Origin: Kribbella caucasensis | Lineage (GTDB): Bacteria; Actinomycetota; Actinomycetes; Propionibacteriales; Kribbellaceae | Length of the DNA: 64,000 nucleotides | Direction: 5' to 3' | Assembly: GCF_004361855.1 (NCBI RefSeq) | Contig: NZ_SNWQ01000011.1 | Location: 186,001 to 250,000 of the forward strand | Part shown: positions 48,157-57,286 of the stretch, one piece after another | Position numbering within the stretch: position 1 is the stretch's first letter | Layout: each line of letters begins with the position of its first letter | The notes under the pieces: generated by a model | Told to the model about the DNA's origin: nothing | The model's input: the letters and a program-made list of their open reading frames with translations, nothing else | Database searches by the model: none | Translations under genes and position numbers: made by a program

Positions 48157-49125
48157 TCATTGGTAGAGGACGGCGGTGATCTTCGGGTCGTCGATGTTCG
48201 TCTTGTCGTACCAGAAGAAGCCGGTGTCGATCACCTTCGGCACGCTCTCGCCGCGGATCACCTTCATCGCGGCCGCGACCGTCTGCTCGCCGATGCCGAC
48301 CGGGTTCTGGGTGATCGCGCCGGCCATCGTGCCGTTCTTGATCGCGTCGATCTGCGCCTTGCCGGAGTCGAAGCCGACGATCTTGATGCCCTTCTTGCCG
48401 GCCTCCTCGACTCCCTTCACCACACCGATCGCCGAGCCCTCGTTGGCGCCGTAGATGCCGGCGACATCGGGGTTGGCGGCGATGATCGACTTGGTGATGT
48501 CGGCCGACTTGGCCTGGTCGCCGCCGCCGTACTGCGCAGGCAGCAGCGTGATCCCGGGCGCGTTCGCCTTCATCCATTCGGTGAAGCCGTCCCGCCGGTC
48601 GATCCCGGTCCTGCTGGTCTGGTCGTGCACCACCAGCGCCACCTTGCCCTTCCCGCCGAGCAGTTCGGACAGGTGCTTGGCCGCCTCGGCGGCCGCTGCC
48701 TTGTTGTCGGTGGCAGCGGTGGTGACCGGAATGTCACCCTCGACGCCGGAGTCGAACGCGATCACCGGGATGTTTCTCGACTTCGCGTCTTCCAGCAGCG
48801 GAGCGGCGGCCTTGCTGTCCAGCGCCGCGAACCCGAGCGCGTCCGGGGTCTTGGCGATCGCGTTGGTCAGCATGGTCACCTGGGACTCGATGTCGGCCTC
48901 GGTCGCCGGGCCCTCGAAGGTGATCCGGGCGCCCTCCTTCGCGGCCTGCTGCTCGGCGCCCTTCTTCACCGCCTGCCAGAACTGGTGCTGGAAACCCTTC
49001 GAAACGATCGCGATGTACTTCTGGTCTTCGCCACCGGCGCCGCCGTCCCCGTCGCCGCCGCACGCTGCGACCGCCAGCGTCATCGTGGCGGCCACCAGTG
49101 CCGCCCCGAACTGCCTTCTGTTCAT
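48157..49125 (-). CDS. Ribose-type ABC transporter binding lipoprotein (Peripla_BP_4)
   Basis: Exported lipoprotein of 322 residues. Lipobox AVAAC (Cys22) and a Gly/Asp linker precede the periplasmic-binding fold: YIAIVSKGFQHQFWQAVKKGAEQQAAKEG, PVIAFDSGVEGDIPVTTAATDN, ANEGSAIGVVKGVEEAG and GFDSGKAQIDAIKNGTMAGAITQNPVGIG. The family binds pentoses, galactose, inositols or autoinducer-2. The neighbouring GS-like ligase suggests a nitrogen-containing ligand instead. Confidence 0.94.
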   Translation of the reverse strand: MNRRQFGAALVAATMTLAVAACGGDGDGGAGGEDQKYIAIVSKGFQHQFWQAVKKGAEQQAAKEGARITFEGPATEADIESQVTMLTNAIAKTPDALGFAALDSKAAAPLLEDAKSRNIPVIAFDSGVEGDIPVTTAATDNKAAAAEAAKHLSELLGGKGKVALVVHDQTSRTGIDRRDGFTEWMKANAPGITLLPAQYGGGDQAKSADITKSIIAANPDVAGIYGANEGSAIGVVKGVEEAGKKGIKIVGFDSGKAQIDAIKNGTMAGAITQNPVGIGEQTVAAAMKVIRGESVPKVIDTGFFWYDKTNIDDPKITAVLYQ

Positions 49126-49156
49126 GTCGATCCAGCTCCTATCCGGTTGATGCTCG

Positions 49157-50152
49157 TCAAACTTGCTTCTTGCGCATCATGTCGGCGTAGACCGCGACCA
49201 GGATGACGCAGCCCAGGATGACGTTCTGCCACTCCTGCGGGATGGACATGATCTGCAGGCCGTTGTTCAGCACGGAGATGATCAGCGCGCCGATCATGGT
49301 GCCCACGATGGATCCCTTGCCGCCGGCCAGCGACGTACCGCCGATCACGACGGCCGCGATCGCCTGCAGCTCGTATCCCATCCCGGTGGCCGGCTGCGCC
49401 GATCCCAGCCGGGCCGAGATCATCACCCCGGCCAGGCCGATGAACAGGCCAGCGAAGGTGTAGACGATGATCTTCCATTTCCGTACGTCGATACCCGACA
49501 GCGCGGTCGCCTCCTCGTTGCTGCCGATCGAGTACGTGTACCGGCCGAGGATCGTCTTGTTCAGCAGCACGGCCGCGATCACCGCCATCAGCGCGAGGAC
49601 GATCACCGCGTTCGGGAAGTCCGGGATCAGGTTGCCGCGGGAGATCTTCGAGTACGCCGGGACGTCGTTGAAGTAGATCGGCGTGCTGTGCGAGAGCACC
49701 AGTGCCAGCCCTTGGGCGACGAGCATCATCGCCAGGGTCGCGATGAACGGCGGGATCTTCAGGATGGCGACGTTGAATCCGTTGATCAGTCCGAGGAATC
49801 CGCCGAACAGGATCGTGCCGAGGACGCCGAGCGCCAGCGGGATGTCGAGGTTGACGATCATCACGCCGGACATCACAGCGCACAGCGCCATCCCGGTCCC
49901 GATGCTCAGGTCGATACCGCCGGTGATGATGACGAACGTCGTACCCAGTGCCAGGGTGCCGATCACCACGGTCGAATACAGGATCGCCAGCACGTTTCCG
50001 TAGGTGAGGAAGTTCGAGTTGGCGATCGAGAAGACGACGAAGATGACCAGCAGGCTGGCGAACGCCAGGAACTGCTGCAGGCGATCCCGCAGGCTGACGG
50101 TTACCCTGGCCGCGACCGGCTGCGTCTCTGTTGTTGCCGTGGGGGTGGTCAT
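49157..50152 (-). CDS. Ribose-type ABC transporter permease (RbsC-like)
   Basis: Membrane protein of 331 residues with about 8-10 helices: VIITGGIDLSIGTGMALCAVMSG, GLINGFNVAILKIPPFIATLAMMLVAQGLALV and GGTSLAGGKGSIVGTMIGALIISVLNNGLQIMSIPQEWQNVI are classical BPD_transp_2 motifs. It forms a homodimeric channel, 3 nt after the ATPase stop and upstream of the binding protein. Confidence 0.95.
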   Translation of the reverse strand: MTTPTATTETQPVAARVTVSLRDRLQQFLAFASLLVIFVVFSIANSNFLTYGNVLAILYSTVVIGTLALGTTFVIITGGIDLSIGTGMALCAVMSGVMIVNLDIPLALGVLGTILFGGFLGLINGFNVAILKIPPFIATLAMMLVAQGLALVLSHSTPIYFNDVPAYSKISRGNLIPDFPNAVIVLALMAVIAAVLLNKTILGRYTYSIGSNEEATALSGIDVRKWKIIVYTFAGLFIGLAGVMISARLGSAQPATGMGYELQAIAAVVIGGTSLAGGKGSIVGTMIGALIISVLNNGLQIMSIPQEWQNVILGCVILVAVYADMMRKKQV

Positions 50153-50155
50153 CCG

Positions 50156-51724
50156 CTACCTGCTTTCGTCAGCCGTGCCGGCCGGTTCGTCGAGCTCGAG
50201 GCCGAGTTCCGCCGCGTCCTCGGGGTTCTCGTCCGGCCGCAGCGTCGCGTAGTGCATGACTCTCTCCTGCGTCGCCTCGGCGGCACTGAGCGTTCCGGTG
50301 ACGCGGCCCTCGCTCATCACCACGATCCGGTGCGCCATCCGTAGCACCTCCTCGAGTTCCGACGAGATCATGATGATCGACTTGCCCTGCGCCGCCAGGT
50401 CGTTGAGCAGCCCGTAGATCTCCTCCTTGGCGCCGACGTCGATACCGCGGGTCGGCTCGTCGAAGATCAGGATGTCGCAGTTCTTCAGCAGCCACTTGGC
50501 GATCACGACCTTCTGCTGGTTCCCACCGGAGAGGTACTTCGCCGTCTGCAGGATCGACGGGGTCTTGATCCGCAGCGAGTCGACGTACTGCCGGGACTTC
50601 GTCCGCATCGCCCGGTCCTTCATGAACCCGAACGACGAGAACAGCTCGCTCAGCGAGCTGACCGTGATGTTGGCATTCACGTCCTGCTCCAGCATCAGGC
50701 CGAAGTGCTTGCGATCCTCTGACAGGTAACCGATCCGGTGCTTCGCGGCATCGGCCGGGCTCTGGATGCCGACCGGCCGGCCGCGCACTCTGACGGTGCC
50801 GCCCTCGGCCTTGTCGGCGCCGACGACAGCGCGTGCGACCTCGGTGCGACCGGCACCCATCAGCCCGGCGAAGCCAAGGATCTCGCCCTTGCGCAGCTCG
50901 AAGCTGACATCCTTCAGCAGTGCCCTGGTGGACAGGCCCTCGACGGAGAGCAGGACCTCACGGTCCTCCCGCACGCCCTCGGGCTGGGCATCGGTACGCA
51001 GAGCACGACCGACCATCAGGCCGATGACCTCCTTCATGCTGGTGGCGGCGGTGTCGACCGTGGCGACGTACTGACCGTCGCGCAGGACCGTGACCCGGTC
51101 GGCGATCTTCTTGAGCTCGTCCATCCGGTGGGAGATGTAGATGATGCCGGTGTCCGGGCTCTTGAACCGCCGGATCAGAGCGTGCAGCGTCGCCACCTCC
51201 GCCTCGTTCAGCGCGGCCGTCGGCTCGTCCATGATCAGCACGCGGGCGTCGTACGACAGTGCCTTGGCGATCTCGACCATCTGCTGCTTGGCGACGGTGA
51301 GGCCGCCGACGGGGGACCCGGGCTCGAGCGGGAGCTGCAGGCGCTCGATCAGGTCCGCGGCCCGGGTGTTGAGCCTGCGCTCGCTGAGGAAGAAGCCCCC
51401 GGCGCGGGGCTCGCGGCCGATGAAGATGTTCTGCGCGACCGTCAGGTCGGGCATCAGGTTGAACTCCTGGTGGATGATGCTGATCCCGAGCTCCTGCGCG
51501 TGCCGCGGGCTGGCCGGCTCGAAGCGCTCACCGTTGAGAAAGAACTCGCCCTCGTCGGCGGCGTAGATGCCGGACAGCAACTTCATCAGGGTGGATTTCC
51601 CGGCGCCGTTCTCACCGACCAGGGCCAGCACCTCGTTGTGGCGCAGGTCGAGGTGCACGTCAGACAGCGCCTGCACCCCGGGGAAGCTCTTGCTCACCCC
51701 TTCTGCGTGCAATAACAGCGTCAT
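50156..51724 (-). CDS. Ribose-type ABC transporter double ATPase (RbsA/MglA-like)
   Basis: Protein of 522 residues with two fused ATP-binding domains: Walker A GENGAGKSTL near residue 38; first-domain signature VGGLTVAKQQMVEIAKAL and Walker B VLIMDEPTAALNEAE; second-domain signature LSGGNQQKVVIAKWL and Walker B ILIFDEPTRGIDVG. The second Walker A (GLMGAGRTEV) has Arg in place of Lys, normal for this family. First gene of the four-gene operon; 71 nt to the PEBP lipoprotein stop upstream. Confidence 0.95.
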   Translation of the reverse strand: MTLLLHAEGVSKSFPGVQALSDVHLDLRHNEVLALVGENGAGKSTLMKLLSGIYAADEGEFFLNGERFEPASPRHAQELGISIIHQEFNLMPDLTVAQNIFIGREPRAGGFFLSERRLNTRAADLIERLQLPLEPGSPVGGLTVAKQQMVEIAKALSYDARVLIMDEPTAALNEAEVATLHALIRRFKSPDTGIIYISHRMDELKKIADRVTVLRDGQYVATVDTAATSMKEVIGLMVGRALRTDAQPEGVREDREVLLSVEGLSTRALLKDVSFELRKGEILGFAGLMGAGRTEVARAVVGADKAEGGTVRVRGRPVGIQSPADAAKHRIGYLSEDRKHFGLMLEQDVNANITVSSLSELFSSFGFMKDRAMRTKSRQYVDSLRIKTPSILQTAKYLSGGNQQKVVIAKWLLKNCDILIFDEPTRGIDVGAKEEIYGLLNDLAAQGKSIIMISSELEEVLRMAHRIVVMSEGRVTGTLSAAEATQERVMHYATLRPDENPEDAAELGLELDEPAGTADESR

Positions 51725-51795
51725 GGCACCACCACATCACAGATCCGATGTCTCCCACAGACCCGCCCGCCGTGTCCTTTCCTCCTGAAGTCGGT

Positions 51796-52338
51796 CTAAC
51801 GCGAGTACAGGCCGGTGAGGCGGCCTTGGGCGATCGTGAAGGTTTTGATGGCTTTGAGGGCTTCGTCGAGGGGCGCGCCGGGGGGAAGGTCGGTCGGTGC
51901 CGAGAGGGCGTAGATGGTGAAGCGGTAGTGGTGGGTGCCGCTGGGTGGGCAGGGGCCGAAGTACGTCGCTCGGCCGGCGGAGTTCTTGGCCTGGACGGTG
52001 CCGGGTGGGGGTGTGAGGTTCTCGCCGAGCGAGGTGAGGTCAGCGGGCAGGTCGAGTAGGACCCAATGGACATAGGTGCCGCGGGGTGCGTCCGGATCGT
52101 CGACGACGAGGGCGAGGGCGGTCGTGTTCGCCGGTAGGCCGCGCCAGGTGAGCGGGGGCGACACGTTGTCGCTGTCACAGGTGAACTTGCTGGGGATCCG
52201 CCCGCCCTCGGAGAACGCGGTGCTCGTCACGGTGATGCTCATGATCGGCTCCTGTCCGGACCGCGCCGACGTGTCGCTGCACCCGGCCGGCCCCACCAGC
52301 AGGGCGAGCACCACCGCGTGCAGCGGGCGCAGTCCCAC
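51796..52338 (-). CDS. YbhB/YbcL-type PEBP (Raf kinase inhibitor-like) lipoprotein
   Basis: Protein of 180 residues. A lipoprotein-like signal with VGPAGC (Cys20) is followed by the phosphatidylethanolamine-binding fold: IPSKFTCDSDNVSPPLTWRGLPANTTALALVVDDPDAP, YVHWVLLDLPAD, GPCPPSGTHHYRFTIYALS. The D-P-D-A-P and G-x-H-x-Y-x-F motifs of the ligand pocket are intact. The GTG start at 52338 includes the signal; an internal ATG at about residue 33 would give a cytosolic form. Ligand unknown. Confidence 0.9.
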   Translation of the reverse strand: MGLRPLHAVVLALLVGPAGCSDTSARSGQEPIMSITVTSTAFSEGGRIPSKFTCDSDNVSPPLTWRGLPANTTALALVVDDPDAPRGTYVHWVLLDLPADLTSLGENLTPPPGTVQAKNSAGRATYFGPCPPSGTHHYRFTIYALSAPTDLPPGAPLDEALKAIKTFTIAQGRLTGLYSR

Positions 52339-52388
52339 CTGGTCAGCGTCTCACCATCGAGCCCTCGCGAACACGGGTGTGCCAATCC

Positions 52389-53063
52389 CTACTGCTCGGC
52401 ACGGGCGCGGCGGGCGGACTGGCGGGCGAGTCTCAGTGGTTCGGGTGTCCGGCGTCCGGCGAGGGAGTCACGGACGACTTGAACGGCGATGTCCAGGTCG
52501 ACTCGCCAGCCGGGGTGGACGACGAGTGGCCGGGTTCCGCGCTTGCTGCGAAGCCAACTGGCGACCGGATCGGTGTCGATGATCAGTGCCGCGGTCGCAC
52601 CGGCCTCGTCCGCCGGCCAGGTGCCCGTGGCAAGCAACGGCCGATGTGTCACGCCGACCGTCGGCAGCGACTGCATCGCGCCGAGGTGGAGCGCCAGGCC
52701 TGCCCGCCGAGGATGGTCACGTCCCGTCGCGTCCACGAGCAAGACGTCCGGCCGCGGCGTGAGGCGTCGTACCACGTCGTTGAGCAGCGGGCCGAGGCGG
52801 AGAGCCAGCATGCCCGGGGCATAAGGGGCTGTCGCGACCCCGGCCACCGAGGAGCGACCGACCACGTGGCCGCCGGCCAGCACAACGGCGGCACCCCACG
52901 CGGGATCACCTGCTCTGCCCGGGCCCGAGAGGCCCCGACTGAAGCAGACCCAGCAACCAGCCACGAGGTAGTCGGCCGGAGGTGTCCAGGCCGCCGGAGT
53001 CTCCAGAGCGAGCAGGCGTTGCGCCGAGACCAGCTGAGCAGGATCCGTTGGCCAGTCAGGCAT
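52389..53063 (-). CDS. Endonuclease V-like protein with substituted catalytic residues
   Basis: Protein of 224 residues in the Nfi/endonuclease V fold. The strand LLVDATGRDHPRRAGLALHLG keeps the central Asp111 and HPRR motif. Two other metal ligands seen in active enzymes are changed: the first Asp (IAGADV in E. coli) is Trp38 in VAGCWVC, and the Glu of the FRE motif is Leu90 in ALRL. The VGVAKK lysine is replaced in VGVTHR. It may be a non-catalytic DNA/RNA binder or use other ligands. It begins 8 nt inside the end of the alpha/beta hydrolase gene. Confidence 0.75.
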   Translation of the reverse strand: MPDWPTDPAQLVSAQRLLALETPAAWTPPADYLVAGCWVCFSRGLSGPGRAGDPAWGAAVVLAGGHVVGRSSVAGVATAPYAPGMLALRLGPLLNDVVRRLTPRPDVLLVDATGRDHPRRAGLALHLGAMQSLPTVGVTHRPLLATGTWPADEAGATAALIIDTDPVASWLRSKRGTRPLVVHPGWRVDLDIAVQVVRDSLAGRRTPEPLRLARQSARRARAEQ

Positions 53064-53688
53064 GGAGGTGGGTGTGGAACCAGTCGCGGGCCAAGGTGGC
53101 GACGCGTTCCAGGGTGCCGGGTTCGGTGAAGAGGTGGGTGGCGGCGGGGACGATCTCGAGGTGGTTGAGGCAGTGCAGTTGTTGTTGTGCCTGCTGGTTG
53201 TAGGTGAGGACCTCGGTGTCCCGCTCGCCGACGATCAGCAGGGTCGGCGCGGTGACTCTCGCCAGACGCTCTCCGGCCAGGTCGACCCGGCCGCCTCGGG
53301 ACACCACCGCGGCGACCTCGTCGGACCCGCTCCCCGCCGACCACAGTGCGGCCGCGCCGCCGGTACTGGCGCCGAAGTACCCGACCACGAGATCGCCGAC
53401 ATCGTCTCGGTCGCGCGCCCACGTGTGCGCGGCGCTGAGCCGTCCGGCCAGCAGAGGGATGTCGAACACGTTCCGCCGGTCGGCGGCTTCCTCCGTCGAC
53501 AAGAGGTCGAACAGCAAGGTGGCGAGACCCGCCTCGTTGAGCACGCGGGCGACGTACTGGTTGCGGGGACTGTGCCGACTGCTGTCGCTGCCGTGGGCGA
53601 ACGCCACCAGACCATGGGCGTCTGGTGGCACGGTCAGGTTCCCGGCCAGCTCGACGCCGGGGACCTGGATGGTGACCTCTTCGCTCAT
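53056..53688 (-). CDS. Small alpha/beta hydrolase, dienelactone-hydrolase-like
   Basis: Protein of 210 residues. LVAFAHGSDSSRHSPRNQYVAR is the oxyanion region; the nucleophile elbow is GYFGASTGGAAAL (G-x-S-x-G); the acid is probably Asp in LLIVGERDTEV and the His that in PAATHLFTEPG. The family often occurs with phosphoribosyltransferase domains, which are absent here. It is translated just ahead of the endonuclease-V-like gene (8-nt overlap). The ATG at 53688 is preferred to the TTG one codon upstream. Confidence 0.9.
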   Translation of the reverse strand: MSEEVTIQVPGVELAGNLTVPPDAHGLVAFAHGSDSSRHSPRNQYVARVLNEAGLATLLFDLLSTEEAADRRNVFDIPLLAGRLSAAHTWARDRDDVGDLVVGYFGASTGGAAALWSAGSGSDEVAAVVSRGGRVDLAGERLARVTAPTLLIVGERDTEVLTYNQQAQQQLHCLNHLEIVPAATHLFTEPGTLERVATLARDWFHTHLHA

Positions 53689-53794
53689 CAAGGCCAGGAT
53701 CCCTCCATCGACCGGACGGCGTCAGCGGTTCACAGGAGGCTACTTCCGAGTAAGACTGGTGGGTAGGGACAGCCTTCCAAGGAAGGGGTACGGC

Positions 53795-55729
53795 GTGACC
53801 ACGCAGCAGCGGGTGATCAGGGACGTCGATGAGCGGGAAGCCCGGGAGACCGCGGAGGCGGCGCGGGAGACCGCGTGGGTGCGGCCGAGTTTCGCCAAAC
53901 AGTTGTATCTGGGGGATTTCGACCTGTCGCTCATCCATCCGCATCCGCGAGCCGCGGTCGATGACGCCGTCCGTGGGGAGGAGTTCCTCGGCAAGCTCAA
54001 GGCGTACTGCGAGACGCTCGACGGGCTGTTGATCGAGCGGGAGTCGCGGGTCCCCGACGAGTACCTGCAAGGCTTCGCCGAGCTCGGGGTGTTCGGCATC
54101 AAGATCCCCGTCGAGTACGGCGGTCTCGGCCTGACGATGGCGTACTACGGGCGCGCGCTGATGATGATCGGATCGGTGCACCCGAGCCTCGGGGCCCTGG
54201 TGTCCGCGCATCAGTCGATCGGCGTACCGGAGCCGGTGAAGATGTTCGGCACGGACGAGCAGAAGCAACGGTTCCTGCCTCGGTGTGCGGAGGGCGCGAT
54301 CACCGCGTTCCTGCTGACCGAGCCCGATGTCGGCTCCGACCCGGCCCGGATGGCGTCGACCGCGACCCCGACCGAGGACGGTACGGCGTATCTGCTGGAC
54401 GGCGTGAAGCTGTGGACCACGAACGGCGTCATCGCGGAACTGGTCGTGGTGATGGCCCGCGTCCCCGAGCACGACGGTCAGCGCGGCGGCATCAGCGCGT
54501 TCGTGGTCGAGGCCGACTCGCCCGGCATCACGGTGGAGAACCGCAACGCCTTCATGGGCCTCCACGGCCTCGAGAACGGCGTGACCCGCTTCCACCAGGT
54601 CAGGGTGCCGGCCGAGAACCGCCTCGGCCGCGAGGGCGAAGGGCTGAAGATCGCCCTGACCACGTTGAACACCGGCCGGCTCTCGATCCCCGCGTTGTGC
54701 GCCGCGGCCGGCAAGTGGTGCCTGAAGATCGCCCGCGAGTGGTCGGCCGAACGTGTCCAATGGGGTCGCCCGGTCGGCAAGCACGGCGCCGTGGCGGAGA
54801 AGATCTCGTTCATCGCGGCCACCACGTTCGGCCTCGAAGCAGTGCTCGAGCTGTCCGCGCAGCTGGCCGATGCGGGCAGCAAGGACATCCGGATCGAGGC
54901 CGCGCTGGCCAAGCTGTGGTCCAGCGAGATGGGCTGGCGGATCGCCGACGAACTGGTCCAGATCCGGGGCGGCCGCGGGTACGAGACCGCCGACTCGCTC
55001 GCCGCCCGCGGCGAGCGCGCAGTACCGGCTGAGCAGATCCTGCGGGATCTGCGGATCAACCGGATCTTCGAGGGGTCGACCGAGATCATGCACCTGCTGA
55101 TCGCCCGGGAGGCGGTCGATGCGCACCTGGCCGCGGCCGGCGACCTCGCCTCGGCCGACGCGGACCTGCGGGCCAAGGCCAAAGCCGCCGTCAACGCCAG
55201 CGGGTTCTACGCCAAATGGCTGCCTAAACTCGCCGTCGGCAAGGGCACCGTCCCCACCTCGTACGCCGAATTCGGGCCGCTCGCGAATCACCTCCGGTAC
55301 GTCGAGCGGGCGTCCCGGAAGCTCGCCCGGCAGACGTTCTACGGGATGAGCCGGTGGCAGGCGAAACTCGAATACCGGCAGGGATTCCTCGGCCGGATCG
55401 TCGATATCGGCGCCGAACTGTTCGCGATGGCGGCGGCCTGTTCGCGGGCGGAGATGCTGCGCACCGACGACCCGGCCGGCGGCGACACGGCGTACGAGCT
55501 GGCGGGTGTGTTCTGCGAGCAGGCGCGGCTGCGGGTGGATCACCTGTTCGACCAGTTGTGGGCGAACACCGACGACAGCGACCGCCGGCTGGCCGACAGC
55601 GTCCTGGACGGCAACTACACCTGGCTCGAGGACGGCGTCATCGATCCCTCCGAAGGCACCGGCCCCTGGATCGCCACCTGGCAACCGGGTGAATCAAAGG
55701 GGGCCAATCAAGCTCGCCGTTATCGGTGA
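53795..55729 (+). CDS. Long acyl-CoA dehydrogenase with C-terminal extension
   Basis: Flavoprotein of 644 residues. The acyl-CoA dehydrogenase core has PVEYGGLGLTMAYYGRALM, the FAD/substrate motifs AFLLTEPDVGSDPARMAS and LWTTNGVIAELVVVMA, and the C-terminal helix bundle with ELVQIRGGRGYETADSLAARGERAVPAEQILRDLRINRIFEGSTEIMHLLIAREAVDAHL. The last 180 residues are a further helical domain of the very-long-chain (VLCAD/ACAD9-like) type, which may aid dimerisation or membrane contact. The GTG at 53795 follows GGAAGGGG. Probably acts in fatty-acid beta-oxidation. Monocistronic. Confidence 0.92.
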   Translation: MTTQQRVIRDVDEREARETAEAARETAWVRPSFAKQLYLGDFDLSLIHPHPRAAVDDAVRGEEFLGKLKAYCETLDGLLIERESRVPDEYLQGFAELGVFGIKIPVEYGGLGLTMAYYGRALMMIGSVHPSLGALVSAHQSIGVPEPVKMFGTDEQKQRFLPRCAEGAITAFLLTEPDVGSDPARMASTATPTEDGTAYLLDGVKLWTTNGVIAELVVVMARVPEHDGQRGGISAFVVEADSPGITVENRNAFMGLHGLENGVTRFHQVRVPAENRLGREGEGLKIALTTLNTGRLSIPALCAAAGKWCLKIAREWSAERVQWGRPVGKHGAVAEKISFIAATTFGLEAVLELSAQLADAGSKDIRIEAALAKLWSSEMGWRIADELVQIRGGRGYETADSLAARGERAVPAEQILRDLRINRIFEGSTEIMHLLIAREAVDAHLAAAGDLASADADLRAKAKAAVNASGFYAKWLPKLAVGKGTVPTSYAEFGPLANHLRYVERASRKLARQTFYGMSRWQAKLEYRQGFLGRIVDIGAELFAMAAACSRAEMLRTDDPAGGDTAYELAGVFCEQARLRVDHLFDQLWANTDDSDRRLADSVLDGNYTWLEDGVIDPSEGTGPWIATWQPGESKGANQARRYR

Positions 55730-55872
55730 ATCACGGAATGTGTTATTGCCGGCCGGGAATTCCAACCGTTTGTATGACTACCGCCCCGTAACGTGAACTA
55801 TTCGCCATTCCGTGTTCGTTTCTGGCAGCATCTTTCTTGCCGAGCTGACCGATCAGCCTGGGGGCTGCTGAA

Positions 55873-56616
55873 ATGTCACGAGCCAGAAGAGCGTCACCGC
55901 ACGGGAGAGGCTGGGGCAACGGCCTTCTGCTCACCGCGGGATTCGCCGGAATCGCCGCCGCGCTGGTGGTCGTTGCCGCCCAGCTTCAGCCCGACGACGG
56001 CCCGGCGGTGGGCGGGCCGACGACCTCATCGGCACCGACCGGCGCCTCGGTGGCCGGCGTACAGAGCGCGACTCCGCAGAGCGTTCAGAGTGCGACGCCA
56101 CAACGGGACGCCGCGAATCCGGCTGCTGCTGCCTGCAGCGGCGAGATTGCCGCGACTGAAGCAGTGGTGACCGCAGCGCGCGTCGCGGCCGGGCACTGGC
56201 GAGAGCACGTGCAGGCGCGCACGGATCTGCTGACCGCGAAGAACACCGAAGCCATCACCAAGGCGATCTGGAAACGCACTCGGCTGGCCGGACCGGCCGA
56301 CCAAGCCCGCCTCGACGCGGCCACGGCCGGGCAGAAGAAGGTCGTCGGTGGTTGCCAGGGTTTGACCAGCGCGGCCGCACCGGCCTGCAAGCAGCGCTTG
56401 GCCGCACTCACCGCAGCCGCTGCCACCGGGCGCGCCGCGAGCGGTGACTGGGCCGCGCACCTCGCCATGATGAAGGCCCACGCGGCCGGCGACTTCGGCG
56501 CCGAGCACGCCCAGCACCTCTGGGTCGCCGCCTGGCAGAACGCACCGAAGAACCTGGACGCCTTCGCCCAGGCCGACGCGGCGCTGGCCAAGGCCCCCAC
56601 CTGCCGACCGTCGTGA
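55873..56616 (+). CDS. Membrane-anchored secreted protein of unknown function
   Basis: Protein of 247 residues with a basic N-terminus and one helix (LLLTAGFAGIAAALVVVAAQL, about 17-38). A Ser/Thr/Pro/Gln-rich stretch follows, then an extracellular helical domain with four Cys (ACSGE, GGCQGL, PACKQ, PTCRP). The Cys and Trp/His pattern (AGHWREHV, SGDWAAHLAMMKAHAAGDF, LWVAAWQ) suggests an internal duplication of a roughly 60-residue unit. Found in actinomycetes; role unknown. Confidence 0.8.
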   Translation: MSRARRASPHGRGWGNGLLLTAGFAGIAAALVVVAAQLQPDDGPAVGGPTTSSAPTGASVAGVQSATPQSVQSATPQRDAANPAAAACSGEIAATEAVVTAARVAAGHWREHVQARTDLLTAKNTEAITKAIWKRTRLAGPADQARLDAATAGQKKVVGGCQGLTSAAAPACKQRLAALTAAAATGRAASGDWAAHLAMMKAHAAGDFGAEHAQHLWVAAWQNAPKNLDAFAQADAALAKAPTCRPS

Positions 56617-56626
56617 GCCGCCCGGC

Positions 56627-57160
56627 TCAACTGCCGGGCTCGACCGGACTGTCCTGATGCAGCTCGAGCAGGTGGAGGACCGGTACGCCGAGGTGGCGAC
56701 GGGCCTGGGCCGACCAGTCGACGTGGAAGAACTCCGCTACCACGTGGGGCCGGGTGAGGACGACCACCTCCTGGCCGTTCATCCGCTTGATCTGCTCGAG
56801 CAGTTCGTCCACGGGCCGACCGTGGGTGATCAGGCCGTCGGCGGACTGGTCGAGTGACCGCAGCCGGTCGATGCTGCGATCGAGGCTGGCAGTGGCCTCG
56901 GCGTCGATGGCCTGTTGTGCTGCTTGCTGGGCCTTGAGCGCTTCCTCGTCAGACGAGATCGAGTACCGCTCGGCGGCCATGCCGTACAGCTCGGTGCCGG
57001 CGAGGCTGGCCAGGGAGGACTCCACTCTGGCCCGCGCGTCCTCGCACGGGATGACCAGGTGGAACCCGACCTGGTCCGGCACGTGCTCGTAGAGCTCAAC
57101 CACCCGCTGCGCGTCAGGTGCGCTCAGCTCCTCTTCGACCAGCAGAACGACGTCGTACAT
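56627..57160 (-). CDS. Universal-stress-like/Rossmann-like protein of unknown function
   Basis: Protein of 177 residues (180 if GTG at 57169 is used; GGTGGTG stands before the ATG at 57160). The fold order resembles a USP: YDVVLLVEEE strand, VGFHLVIPC strand, long amphipathic helices with an Ala/Gln/Glu-rich coiled segment (EALKAQQAAQQAIDAEATAS), GQEVVVLTRPHVVAEFF, and a final LGVPVLHLLE strand. The ATP-binding G-x2-G-x9-G-S/T motif of true USPs is absent. Divergent from the LysR gene. Confidence 0.75.
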   Translation of the reverse strand: MYDVVLLVEEELSAPDAQRVVELYEHVPDQVGFHLVIPCEDARARVESSLASLAGTELYGMAAERYSISSDEEALKAQQAAQQAIDAEATASLDRSIDRLRSLDQSADGLITHGRPVDELLEQIKRMNGQEVVVLTRPHVVAEFFHVDWSAQARRHLGVPVLHLLELHQDSPVEPGS

Positions 57161-57286
57161 CGTCACCACCTACCTGCCCAGTCTGGGTGCAGTACCGGTA
57201 CCCATAACAGCCACCTCACACACCGTCACCGGGCAGGAATAGGCTCTGCTGGTCACCCCATTCGACCGCTCGAAAGGTGTACCGCG

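Noticed and set aside
52649..55684. 1011-codon frame opposite the acyl-CoA dehydrogenase
   Set aside because: Low-complexity Arg/Gly/Leu text spanning several real genes; a by-product of high G+C.
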